DNA from: Intrasporangium_A sp039812505
GTDB lineage: Bacteria; Actinomycetota; Actinomycetes; Actinomycetales; Dermatophilaceae
DNA: 23,635 bases
Direction of reading: 5' to 3'
Assembly: GCF_039812505.1 (NCBI RefSeq)
Contig: NZ_JBDIAQ010000049.1
Location: 1 to 23,635, forward strand
Shown here: positions 1-7,214 of the stretch, one piece after another
Numbering within the stretch: position 1 is the first letter of the stretch
Layout of the letters: each line of letters starts with the position of its first letter
Notes under the pieces: generated by a model
The model's database searches: none
Seen by the model: the letters and a program-made list of their open reading frames with translations, nothing else
Told to the model about the DNA's origin: nothing
Translations under genes and position numbers: made by a program

Positions 1-41
1 AGCGCGCCCGCAGCACGGCCGGGCTCATCGTCCCGGCCTGA
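1..41 (+). CDS. 3' end of an unidentified + strand gene (partial)
   Basis: Reading from base 3 in frame gives RARSTAGLIVPA followed by TGA at 39-41. A strong hairpin terminator begins 19 bases later, which supports this being the true end of a + strand gene that enters from the left. Too little is visible to name a product. The call rests on the stop-plus-terminator arrangement only. Confidence 0.35.
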   Translation, partial: RARSTAGLIVPA

Positions 42-60
42 ACCCCAGCGAAGCGGCCAC

Positions 61-94
61 AGGGCGGGCACCCGACCGGGTGCCCGCCCTCTTT
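61..94 (+). terminator. Rho-independent terminator
   Basis: A perfect 13-bp stem (AGGGCGGGCACCC at 61-73 pairing with 78-90) with a 4-nt loop (GACC) is followed by CTTT. It lies 20 nt after the TGA at 39-41, so it fits termination of the + strand gene. The minus-strand decarboxylase ends at 131, about 40 nt away. The same stem could stop that transcript too, but there is no T-run on that strand. Confidence 0.75.
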
Positions 95-130
95 GCGTGC
101 CGGGCGCGCCGAGGGCAGGTCGGTGCCTGC

Positions 131-1573
131 TCAGACCCTTGGCGATCCCGGCCGCGTCAGCCGGTCGAGCACCGCGAGCAGCAGCGCCTCGCGCAGCCCG
201 GTGGGGAGGGCGCCGAGCAGCGCGTTCAGCGGCGCCATCCGCTCGGGCAGGGCGAGCGAGCCGCCGTCGCCGGTCAGCCCGGCCGTCGTGAGCAGGCCGT
301 CGAGGGTCGCGGCGTCGAGGCCGGCCGGGCCCACCGAGCCCAGCGCGGCCACCAGCTGCGCGGGCGGTGCGACCGGCCCGGCGGCGACCGCGGCGTCGGT
401 CGCGCTCCGCAGGTCCCCGACCAGCGCGTCGAGGCAGTCCGCGGTCGCCGCGCTGACGCTGAGGTGCAGCGTGGCGGGCAGGTCGCGGAAGGCCGGCTGC
501 GGCTGGACGTACCAGCCCCGGGCGCGCAGCTCGTCCGCGATCGTGAACACGTCGCACGTCCGGTCCGTCGTCACGGACACCAGCGTCGAGTCCGGTTGCG
601 CGGCAAGAGAAAGCACCGGTATGCCGCTCACCTCGGTCGCGATCGCGAGCGTCGCCTCGCGCGCGCGGCGGGCCAGCGCGCGGTAGCCGGCCGCGCCGAT
701 GTGGTTCACCACGGCCCAGGCCGCGGCGAGCGGCCCACCGGACCTGGTCGACTGCATCGTCGTGTTGAGCATCGGGTAGCCGGGCCAGGCCGCCGAGGCG
801 AAGAAGTGCCCGCGGCGCAGGTCGGCCGACCGGTGCAGCAGCAGCGAGACCCCCTTGGGCGTGTAGCCGTACTTGTGCAGGTCGACCGAGATGCTCGTGA
901 CCCCCTCGACGGCGAAGGCCCACGGCTGCTGGTCCGGCTCGTCGTCGCGCAGGAAGGGCAGCACCCAGCCGCCGATGCAGGCGTCGACATGGCAGCGCGC
1001 CCCGGCGTGGGCGGCCGCCGCCGCGATCGGGGTGACCGGGTCGACCACCCCGTGGGCGTAGGACGGTGCCGAGGCGACGACCAGGACGGTATTCGGGTCG
1101 ATGGCCGCCGAGATGGCGTCCGGGTCGGCGCGCTTCGTCTCGGGGTCGACGTCCACGAGCACCGGCTCCACCCGGAAGTAGTGGGCCGCCTTGTGGAAGG
1201 CCGCGTGCGCGGTCGTCGGCAGCACCATGCGCGGCGCGGCGATGTCGGGCCGGGCGTCCCGGGCGGCGAGGACCGCGAGCAGCACCGACTCGGTCCCGCC
1301 CGAGGTGGCCACCCCGGCGAACCCGCTCGGCGCGTCGAGCAGCCGACCCGCGAACGCGACGAGGTCCTGCTCCATGGCCGGCAGCGACGGGAACGCCGTG
1401 GGGTCGAGCCCGTTGGTCGAGCCGAACATCGCCAGCGCCTCGCGCCCGATCGCGTCGGCGTCGGCGAGGCCCGAGTCGTAGACATAGGCCAGGGTGCGCC
1501 CGCCGTGGGTGGGCAGGTCGTGGGCGCTCAGCTCGGCCAGCCGGGCGCGGATCTCGTCGGCGTCCATGGTCAT
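131..1573 (-). CDS. PLP-dependent decarboxylase/lyase, sphingosine-1-phosphate-lyase-like
   Basis: 480 aa. This is a pyridoxal-phosphate enzyme of the group II decarboxylase fold, probably cytosolic. Visible motifs are GGTES at residues 92-96 (phosphate/cofactor region), HVDAC at 195-199 with Asp197 as the likely pyridine-N partner, and DLHKYGYTPKG around 231-241 with Lys234 as the Schiff-base lysine. The GGTES plus HKYG-PKG combination resembles the sphingosine-1-phosphate lyase/MfnA-like branch more than bulk glutamate or aromatic decarboxylases, but the substrate cannot be read from sequence. The start at 1573 is chosen because its ATG overlaps the TGA of the upstream transporter as ATGA (1570-1573), implying translational coupling. 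ATG 1567 is an in-frame alternative. The open frame continues much further upstream but there overlaps the transporter gene, so the longer reading is rejected. Confidence 0.85.
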   Translation of the reverse strand: MTMDADEIRARLAELSAHDLPTHGGRTLAYVYDSGLADADAIGREALAMFGSTNGLDPTAFPSLPAMEQDLVAFAGRLLDAPSGFAGVATSGGTESVLLAVLAARDARPDIAAPRMVLPTTAHAAFHKAAHYFRVEPVLVDVDPETKRADPDAISAAIDPNTVLVVASAPSYAHGVVDPVTPIAAAAAHAGARCHVDACIGGWVLPFLRDDEPDQQPWAFAVEGVTSISVDLHKYGYTPKGVSLLLHRSADLRRGHFFASAAWPGYPMLNTTMQSTRSGGPLAAAWAVVNHIGAAGYRALARRAREATLAIATEVSGIPVLSLAAQPDSTLVSVTTDRTCDVFTIADELRARGWYVQPQPAFRDLPATLHLSVSAATADCLDALVGDLRSATDAAVAAGPVAPPAQLVAALGSVGPAGLDAATLDGLLTTAGLTGDGGSLALPERMAPLNALLGALPTGLREALLLAVLDRLTRPGSPRV

Positions 1574-2877
1574 CCTCTCGTCAGGGGGAACCGGGCCAGC
1601 GGGACGAACGAGATCGCGACGAGGACGGCCGGGACCACCGAGAAGCCGACGACGATCGCGGTCAGGGCCGAGTCGCCCTGTACGACAACTGTTCCCACGC
1701 CCGCGGACACGTATCCGCCCAGAGCCAGCACAGCGGCATACAGAGCGGGGCCGAGAGCCAGCCCGAGCGTCTCCCCGGCCGTCCAGATCCCGGTGTAGAG
1801 ACCCACGCGCGTCTGCGCGTCGGCGTTGCGGCTGGCGACGTCGGGCAGCATCGCGAGGGGGAACAGCTGCGCCCCGGCGTAGCCGACGCCGACGACCGCG
1901 ACCGCACCGTAGACCGCGGCGGCGGGCACGCTTCGGGCCAGCACCACGGCGAGGGCCCCGGCACCGAGCAGGAACGAGGCGAGCAGGTAGCCGCGCTTCT
2001 TGTCGTGGGTCACGCCGTAGCGCTGCCACAGCGGCGTGACGACGAGGGCCGGCGCGACGAAGCAGACGAAGAGGATCGTCGCGGACAGCTTCGTGCCGAT
2101 CACCCACGTCGATAGGTAGTCGACCCCGGCGAGCATCGCCCCGGTGGCCAGCGCCTGCAGGACGAACGTCGTCAGGAGCAGCCGGAACGGCCGGTCGGTG
2201 GATACGACCCGCAGCTGCGTGGCGAAGCCGGTCCCGGCGGTCCGCGGCCGACGGACCGGCGCGTTGCGCGTGCCGTGCCAGGCGGCCCAGGCGCCGAACG
2301 CGATCAGGGCCGCGACGAAGAAGCCGACGGCGCGGTAGCCCCAGTCGCGCCCGAACGCGTCGCGGATCGCCGGGGAGGCCCCGCCGCTGACCAGGATCGC
2401 GAGCGCCAGCACGGCCACGCGCCAAGTCATCAGCCGGGTCCGCTCGTCGTAGTCGTCGGTGATCTCGGCGGGCATGGCGAGGTAGGGCACCTGGAAGAAG
2501 GCGTAGGCGCTCGCGCAGGCCAGGTAGACCAGCGCCACCCAGGCCGCGCCGACCCAGAGCGGGGTGGCCGGCCCGAGGAAGAGCAGCGCGAAGGCGGCGG
2601 CGAGCAGCAGGCCGGCGCGGATCAGGAACGGCCGCCGCGGCCCGTCGCGGTGCCCGCTCCGGTCGGAGACCCGGCCCGCGACCGGGTTGAGCAGCACGTC
2701 CCACGCCTTGGGGGCGAAGACGACGACGCCGGCCAGGCCCGCGGCGACCCCGAGGTGGTCGGTCAGGTAGGGCAGCAGCAGCAGCCCGGGGACGGTTGCG
2801 AAGGCGCCGGTCGCCACCGAGCCGAGCCCGTAGCCGCGGCGCACCCGGGCCGGCAGGCCTGTCGTCGCCTCACCCAT
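1570..2877 (-). CDS. MFS transporter, GPH/MFS_2 (Na+/melibiose-symporter-like) family
   Basis: 435 aa integral membrane protein with about twelve hydrophobic segments. The family signature is visible near the N-terminus: KAWDVLLNPVAGRVSDR around residues 57-73, then GPRRPFL. In the first half PYLAMPAEITDDYDERTRL matches the PY-x-AL-E-T-x-D-ERT pattern of glycoside-pentoside-hexuronide:cation symporters. The cargo is not predictable; the family also includes lipid and lysolipid carriers. The start at 2877 (MGEATTG) is preceded by TACTGT only 6 nt upstream and has no Shine-Dalgarno sequence, consistent with a leaderless mRNA. Its stop overlaps the start of the PLP enzyme by ATGA, so the two form a coupled two-gene operon. 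Enzyme and carrier may act on the same compound (inference). Confidence 0.85.
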   Translation of the reverse strand: MGEATTGLPARVRRGYGLGSVATGAFATVPGLLLLPYLTDHLGVAAGLAGVVVFAPKAWDVLLNPVAGRVSDRSGHRDGPRRPFLIRAGLLLAAAFALLFLGPATPLWVGAAWVALVYLACASAYAFFQVPYLAMPAEITDDYDERTRLMTWRVAVLALAILVSGGASPAIRDAFGRDWGYRAVGFFVAALIAFGAWAAWHGTRNAPVRRPRTAGTGFATQLRVVSTDRPFRLLLTTFVLQALATGAMLAGVDYLSTWVIGTKLSATILFVCFVAPALVVTPLWQRYGVTHDKKRGYLLASFLLGAGALAVVLARSVPAAAVYGAVAVVGVGYAGAQLFPLAMLPDVASRNADAQTRVGLYTGIWTAGETLGLALGPALYAAVLALGGYVSAGVGTVVVQGDSALTAIVVGFSVVPAVLVAISFVPLARFPLTRG

Positions 2878-2883
2878 GACGGC

Positions 2884-2889
2884 ACAGTA
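2884..2889 (-). promoter_or_regulatory. Putative -10 box of the transporter-decarboxylase operon
   Basis: On the minus strand TACTGT (TAnnnT type) ends 6 nt before the ATG at 2877, putting the transcription start at or next to the start codon. There is no ribosome-binding site in between. No convincing -35 box is seen (GGTGCC at the 17-nt spacing). The pattern suits leaderless transcripts, which are common in actinobacteria. Confidence 0.45.
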
Positions 2890-2980
2890 ACGGCGGCGCC
2901 CCCGGTGGCACCGGCCGAGCGGGCGCCTGCGCGCAACGGGCACCCGGATCGTGCACCATGCATCGCCCGCACGAGACCCG

Positions 2981-3634
2981 TCACCGGGATGCGACGCGTG
3001 GCGCGATCCCGTAGCCGATCTCGGCCACCCACCGGTGGACGTAGGCGTAGACGTGTGGGTGTGCCAGCGCGCGGGCGTGCAACGGGGTGGGCGGTGTCGA
3101 GGAGCGAGCTTGCGGGAACAGGGCGTAGGTGTCACGTCCGTCCATCGCGGAGCCGGTGATGATCCCGTCCAGGTCCTCCCAGGTGTCCAGGATCGCCTCC
3201 GCCCAGGCCCGGCAGACGTTCCTGGGGCCGGTCGGCAGCGTCGCCGAGGCGCCGTTGCGCAGCGGCCAGCCGCCGCGCACGTCGAGCAGGACCAGGTCGC
3301 GGCTCGACGTCCAGCCGTACAGGTATGGCGCGTCGGTCCAGGGATCGACCTCGCGGTACTTCTGGTACTTCTCGGCCAGGGCCGTGCGTGGATCGGGGGA
3401 GGCGTACAGGACGGCGCGGTCGGGCTGTTCACGCGGCGGCTCGTGGTGAGGGTCCCAGCGCATCGTCCGCAGCGGGCCGTAGGCCCGGAGCTCGTCCCAG
3501 CCGAGGACGTGCTCGCCTTGGGTGGCTGCGATCCGCCACATCGCCGAGCGCACCCGGACGAGGTCTGCGTCGGTGCGGGTCAGCGGTCCGGCGGGCCTGC
3601 GTGGAGTCTTCGGGTGGGCCCTGCGGGCCGTCAT
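2981..3634 (-). CDS. RES-domain toxin (NAD+-degrading type) of a type II toxin-antitoxin pair
   Basis: 217 aa. The RES-family pattern is visible: MWR at residues 32-34, LYASPDPRTALAEKY at 76-90 with Glu88 as the conserved acidic residue, and DGIITGSAMDGRDTYALF at 156-173 with Ser162 as the likely serine. Characterised RES toxins consume NAD+, and this one is assumed to do the same. The start at 3634 is set by a 4-bp ATGA overlap with the upstream antitoxin gene (3631-3634), so the toxin is made only after the antitoxin. The longer open frame upstream is a shadow within the antitoxin gene. A basic N-terminal extension (about 20 residues) precedes the domain. Confidence 0.85.
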   Translation of the reverse strand: MTARRAHPKTPRRPAGPLTRTDADLVRVRSAMWRIAATQGEHVLGWDELRAYGPLRTMRWDPHHEPPREQPDRAVLYASPDPRTALAEKYQKYREVDPWTDAPYLYGWTSSRDLVLLDVRGGWPLRNGASATLPTGPRNVCRAWAEAILDTWEDLDGIITGSAMDGRDTYALFPQARSSTPPTPLHARALAHPHVYAYVHRWVAEIGYGIAPRVASR

Positions 3635-4254
3635 TCGCGGGTCTCGGCGTCCATGAGGTCGGCGACGACGCGCGGGTCCTCCCCGTCCAGGAGCCACTGC
3701 ACCGGGCTGCGCCCGTCGAGGGAGTGCTCGGGGGTGGTCATGAACAGCCGAAGGCGCCGCGGACCCCACGTCTCGGGAACGTGCGCCAGTGCCTCGCGAA
3801 GGCCGGGCACTGTCCGGCCTTCGTCGGTTAGCTGCCATGCCGGCAGATGCAGCACCCCGTCGCTGCGGATGGCGTACATCTCCCTCGACTCGACGCGGCG
3901 GGTGATCGTGCTGCGGGCCTTCCCGGTCAGCGCCGCGGCCTCGGCGGTGGTCAGCATGGTTTCGGTGGCCGTGTTGAACGCCGCGCTGAACATCGCGGTC
4001 CCCACGTCCGGAGGGGTGTCCCCACCGGCGTGCTCACGAAGGAAGGCGTCCTGTTCCGGCTGGCTCGATGTCGTGGCAGCGGCACCGATCCGCTCGGTTG
4101 CCCGGCGGTGCTCCTCGGACCGGATCGCGGCGGCCACCTCCGCGCCGGTCAGCTGTACCCCGCGCCGACGCAGCAGGGCGTCGAGCTCCTGCTCGAGCGT
4201 GAGCGTCGGGGTCGCGTACCCCGGCACTCGTCGGTCGGTCGACTTGTGACCCAT
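3631..4254 (-). CDS. Antitoxin partner of the RES toxin, with HTH and MbcA/ParS-type toxin-binding domain
   Basis: 207 aa. Residues about 100-125 (LTTAEAAALTGKARSTITRR) look like an excisionase/MerR-type helix-turn-helix. Residues 137-203 (LPAWQL through VVADLMDA) fit the C-terminal toxin-binding domain found in antitoxins of RES and COG5654 pairs. The N-terminal 95 residues are unassigned. The start at 4254 (MGHKSTD) is chosen over the upstream ATG at 4326 because a -10 box TAGGAT lies 7 nt before it and the operator palindromes overlap the longer version. It is expected to neutralise the toxin and repress its own promoter by binding 4277-4309. Confidence 0.8.
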   Translation of the reverse strand: MGHKSTDRRVPGYATPTLTLEQELDALLRRRGVQLTGAEVAAAIRSEEHRRATERIGAAATTSSQPEQDAFLREHAGGDTPPDVGTAMFSAAFNTATETMLTTAEAAALTGKARSTITRRVESREMYAIRSDGVLHLPAWQLTDEGRTVPGLREALAHVPETWGPRRLRLFMTTPEHSLDGRSPVQWLLDGEDPRVVADLMDAETRE

Positions 4255-4261
4255 GTCCCCG

Positions 4262-4309
4262 ATCCTATCAACTGGCGCACTACAGTGCATCACTGATGCA
4301 TTACGGTGC
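4262..4309 (-). promoter_or_regulatory. Promoter and palindromic operator of the RES toxin-antitoxin operon
   Basis: On the minus strand TAGGAT (4267-4262) lies 7 nt before the antitoxin ATG, suggesting a leaderless start. Just upstream are three overlapping dyads. GCACTACAGTGC (4277-4288) has 5-bp arms. TGCATCACTGATGCA (4286-4300) is perfect except for its centre base. GCATTACGGTGC (4298-4309) is a degenerate copy of the first. The outer two are spaced 21 bp apart, two helical turns, as expected for cooperative repressor binding over the -35 region. Confidence 0.6.
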
Positions 4310-4411
4310 GTCGGCTCGACCGTCACATCCGCGACTCACGCCCGACAGCGATCCGCACGTCTCGTGGGCCGGGTCGTTGCAACCGGGACGAAGAAGGGTA
4401 AGGGTCGGGCC

Positions 4412-5323
4412 GTGAGCCGCATGCACGAGCACGAGGTGCCCATCGACGCGGACGTCGTGCGGTCCCTGCTGGTCGACCAGTTCCCGGACCTGTCCGACCT
4501 GCCGCTCGAGGCGCACCCTACCCGGGGGACGCAGAACGCCGTGTTCCGCCTCGGTCCCGACCTCGCCGTCCGGCTGCCGCGCCACCAGGACGCGGTGTGC
4601 GGGCTCGTCAAGGAGATCCGCTGGTTGCCGACGCTGCGTCCGCTGCTGCACCTGGAGGTGCCGGAGGTCCGGGCGACCGGGGTCGCCACCTCCGAGTACC
4701 CGTTCCAGTGGGCGGTCGTCCGGTGGCTGGAGGGTGCCGACGCGGTGGCTGCCCCTCTGGATTCGCTCGTGCAGGCCGCCGAGACGCTCGCCCGCTTCTG
4801 CATCGACCTCTGGTCCGTCGACCCGGCGGACGTCCCGCCCACGGACACGGCCGGATTCCACCGCGGCCGGCACCTCGCCCACCGGGACGAGGCCTTCCGT
4901 GCCGCGATCCGGCAGTGCGCCGGTCTGGCCGACGTGACGGCGCTGACCCGGGTCTGGGACGAGGCGCTGGCGGCACCGCACTGGACCGGGCCGCCGCGCT
5001 GGGTGCACACCGACCTCATCCCGCCCAACCTGCTCGTGCACGAGGGTCGACTGACCGGCGTGCTCGACTTCGGCGAGCTCGCCACGGGGGACCCGGCCTG
5101 GGACCTCACCCCGGCCTGGTTCGTCCTCGACGGGCCGTCCCGGAAGAGCTTCCGCAGCCTGCTCGAGGCCGAGGTGGACGACGCGGCCTGGGTCCGGGCC
5201 CGGGGGGCGGTTGTCTCTCAGGCGGTCATCGCGCTGCCGTACTACCTCGACACGAACCCGACGATGGTGCAGGTCGCCTGCCGCGGCATCGACGCCCTGC
5301 TCGGGGTCGACGCCGACCTGTGA
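4412..5323 (+). CDS. Aminoglycoside phosphotransferase (APH)-family kinase
   Basis: 303 aa cytosolic kinase-fold protein. It has WVHTDLIPPNLL at residues 197-208, the Brenner catalytic loop with Asp201 and Asn206. VLDFGE follows at 217-222 with Asp219 binding Mg2+, and then GDPAWDL, typical of APH/Mph/HipA-like small-molecule kinases. The nucleotide-binding segment reads AVRLPR, with Arg where many kinases have Lys, as in several members of this family. The substrate is unknown and a resistance role should not be assumed. The start is GTG 4412, preceded by AAGGG at 4400-4404. ATG 4421 is possible, and the longer open frame from 4253 would run through the toxin-antitoxin promoter. It is divergent from the antitoxin gene with 157 bp between. 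Confidence 0.8.
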   Translation: MSRMHEHEVPIDADVVRSLLVDQFPDLSDLPLEAHPTRGTQNAVFRLGPDLAVRLPRHQDAVCGLVKEIRWLPTLRPLLHLEVPEVRATGVATSEYPFQWAVVRWLEGADAVAAPLDSLVQAAETLARFCIDLWSVDPADVPPTDTAGFHRGRHLAHRDEAFRAAIRQCAGLADVTALTRVWDEALAAPHWTGPPRWVHTDLIPPNLLVHEGRLTGVLDFGELATGDPAWDLTPAWFVLDGPSRKSFRSLLEAEVDDAAWVRARGAVVSQAVIALPYYLDTNPTMVQVACRGIDALLGVDADL

Positions 5324-5452
5324 CACCGGGCGACCGCGCGGCGGCCACGGTCACCTCGAGACGGGCGGGGCCGGCCTGACGTCGATAGGGTGGGTGTCCA
5401 CATCCTCGGCGCCTGACCTCGGCAGGCGCTGGTGCCGGACCAGGAGGCTCGG

Positions 5453-6508
5453 ATGAAGGCAGCACGGTTCTACGGCCCGGGCGACATCAGGATCGACGAG
5501 ATCCCGGAGCCGGCGGTCCGGCCCGGGACGGTCAAGGTCGAGGTGCAGTGGTGCGGCATCTGCGGCACCGACCTGCACGAGTATCTGGAGGGGCCGATCT
5601 TCGCGCCCCCGGCGGGCGCGCCCCATCCGCTCACCGGCGAGACCGTCCCGGTCACCCTCGGTCACGAGTTCGCGGGCGTCGTCGCCGAGCTGGGCCAGGG
5701 GGTCGCCGGACTTGCGGTGGGCGACCGGGTCGTGGTCGAGCCCTACATCGTGTGCGGGCGATGCGACGCGTGTCAGCAGGGCCGCTACAACGTCTGTGCC
5801 ACGCTCGGCTTCGTCGGCCTGTCCGGGTTCGGGGGAGGCTTCAGCCGGTACGTCGTTGCCGAGCAGCGGTGGATCCATCCGCTCGGCGACCTCGGCACGG
5901 ATGTCGGAGCCCTGGTCGAGCCGCTCGCGGTGGCCTACCACGCCGTGCGCCTGTCCGGGGCGCGCGCCGGTCACACCGGACTGGTCTTCGGTGCCGGCCC
6001 GATCGGCCTGGTCACGACGGCGGCGCTGCGCGCGGCCGGTGTGGAGCAGGTCATCGTCGTCGAGCCCGCGGGGGTGCGCAAGACCAAGGCGGCAACCGCC
6101 GGTGCCGACCACGTGATCGACCCGACCGAGGCTGACACCGTCGGATCCGTCATGGAGCTGACGCAGGGCCGTGGCGCCGACGTGAGCTTCGAGTGCGCCG
6201 GTATCGACGCCGTGCTCGCCTCGGCGATCCGCTCGACGAGGGCCGGCGGCACCTGCGTCAACGTCGCGATCTGGGGGCATCAAGCGTCGGTCGCCATGAA
6301 CGACCTCGTCTTCCGGGAGGTCTCCCTGGTCGGGTCGCTCGCCTATGCCAACGACCACCCTGCGACGATCCGGATGATCGCGGACGGGCTCGTCGACCCG
6401 CACCAGTTCATCACCGGCCGGATCGAGCTCGACGACATCGTCTCGGCGGGCTTCGACGAGCTGATCAACAACAAGGAGGAGAACGTCAAGATCCTGGTGA
6501 GGCCGTAG
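5453..6508 (+). CDS. Zinc-dependent 2,3-butanediol dehydrogenase-like alcohol dehydrogenase (MDR)
   Basis: 351 aa, the usual length for bacterial (R,R)-butanediol dehydrogenases. Catalytic zinc ligands are Cys37 (CGICGTDLHEY), His71-Glu72 (GHEF) and Glu156 (VEPLAV). The structural zinc site is CGRCDACQQGRYNVC, with Cys101, 104, 107 and 115. The Rossmann motif GAGPIG is at 180-185, and the second strand ends in an acidic residue (VIVVEP), pointing to NAD(H) over NADP(H). The HEYLEGP segment and the C-terminal INNKEENVKILV are typical of butanediol/sorbitol-type members, so acetoin/2,3-butanediol interconversion is likely but not certain. The start at 5453 has AGGAGG at 5442-5447, 5 nt upstream. 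The 3' end overlaps the convergent Fur-family gene by 23 bp. Confidence 0.88.
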   Translation: MKAARFYGPGDIRIDEIPEPAVRPGTVKVEVQWCGICGTDLHEYLEGPIFAPPAGAPHPLTGETVPVTLGHEFAGVVAELGQGVAGLAVGDRVVVEPYIVCGRCDACQQGRYNVCATLGFVGLSGFGGGFSRYVVAEQRWIHPLGDLGTDVGALVEPLAVAYHAVRLSGARAGHTGLVFGAGPIGLVTTAALRAAGVEQVIVVEPAGVRKTKAATAGADHVIDPTEADTVGSVMELTQGRGADVSFECAGIDAVLASAIRSTRAGGTCVNVAIWGHQASVAMNDLVFREVSLVGSLAYANDHPATIRMIADGLVDPHQFITGRIELDDIVSAGFDELINNKEENVKILVRP

Positions 6509-7040
6509 CTTCCGACGAGCCCGACCTGCCGACCCGGCACCGGGCGCACCTGCCGGGCAGCGCCACCTGGCCGGAGTCGAGCTCGAAGCCGAGAGCGCTG
6601 CGCAGCCGGTCCGCTGCCGCGGCGAGCACGTCCGCGGGCGCGTCCTGGACCCGCCCGCAGGACAGGCAGCGCACGTGCACGTGTCCGTGCACCGGCCGGT
6701 CGACGGGGGCCGATGCCGCTGTGCCCGGCCCGTCCGCGAGCGGCGGGCCTCCCCGTCCGACGAGATGGTAGACGGTCGCGTTCCCGCCGACGTGGATGTG
6801 TGAGAGGACCCCCGCGCTGCCCAGCGAGGTCAGCGCCCGGTAGAGCGTCGCGCGGTGGGTGGACGGCTCGAGCCGGGTGACCCGGGCACCGATCTGCTCG
6901 GCGGTCAGGTGCTCGTCGGCCCGGTCGGCGGCATCGACCACCTCGAGGACGGCCCGGCGGGCCGGGGTGACCCGCTCGCCCAGCTCGCGCAGCCGGGCCA
7001 GGGCGGCAGCCACCCGCGGGGTCGGGCCGGCGTGCTCCAT
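6486..7040 (-). CDS. Fur-family metal-responsive transcriptional repressor
   Basis: 184 aa. The N-terminal winged helix reads VTPARRAVLEVV, LTAEQIGARV and THRATLYRALTSLGSAGVLSHI (residues 24-82). The dimer/metal domain has HGHVHVRCLSCG (His118, 120, 122; Cys125, Cys128) and a second CxxC, CARC at 165-168, the structural zinc site of this family. A Gly/Pro-rich insertion (about residues 95-116) separates the halves and is longer than usual. Whether it senses zinc, iron or peroxide cannot be told; two CxxC pairs make a Zur-like role reasonable. The start at 7040 (MEHAGP) has GATAAT 6 nt upstream and no Shine-Dalgarno, hence is probably leaderless. The open frame extends further upstream but only into low-complexity sequence. 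Confidence 0.85.
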   Translation of the reverse strand: MEHAGPTPRVAAALARLRELGERVTPARRAVLEVVDAADRADEHLTAEQIGARVTRLEPSTHRATLYRALTSLGSAGVLSHIHVGGNATVYHLVGRGGPPLADGPGTAASAPVDRPVHGHVHVRCLSCGRVQDAPADVLAAAADRLRSALGFELDSGQVALPGRCARCRVGRSGSSEATASPGS

Positions 7041-7046
7041 CGGGCC

Positions 7047-7052
7047 ATTATC
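7047..7052 (-). promoter_or_regulatory. Putative -10 box of the Fur-family gene
   Basis: The minus strand reads GATAAT (one mismatch from TATAAT) followed by 6 nt and ATG at 7040, so the transcript probably begins at the start codon. Upstream, the gap 7053-7214 is GC-rich low complexity with two copies of TGCGCCCGGGCC (7104-7115 and 7126-7137). I see no gene in it. Confidence 0.5.
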
Positions 7053-7214
7053 CGCCCGCGCGCCGGCGCCCGTGTCTGCCCGCGCCGGGGGTGAGTGTCC
7101 GCGTGCGCCCGGGCCCGTGTCTTCGTGCGCCCGGGCCACCGGAGCGTTCGGCGCCCGAGCCCGCCGAGCCGGCTGGGCGGCATCCCGGCTGGGACCGGCG
7201 TCGGGAAGGTCAGG

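Noticed and set aside
131..2704. 857-codon minus-strand frame as one fused protein
   Set aside because: Only residues from 1573 downward match a PLP enzyme; the upstream part is another frame of the MFS transporter gene.
4377..4405. TTGCAA and TAAGGGT as a promoter of the kinase gene
   Set aside because: The second box does not fit TAnnnT at the right spacing and overlaps the likely ribosome-binding site.
7053..7214. Possible small gene in the low-complexity gap between the Fur-family gene and the membrane-protein gene
   Set aside because: Frames here are short and Arg/Ala/Pro-rich with no ribosome site; only a pair of 12-bp repeats is visible.
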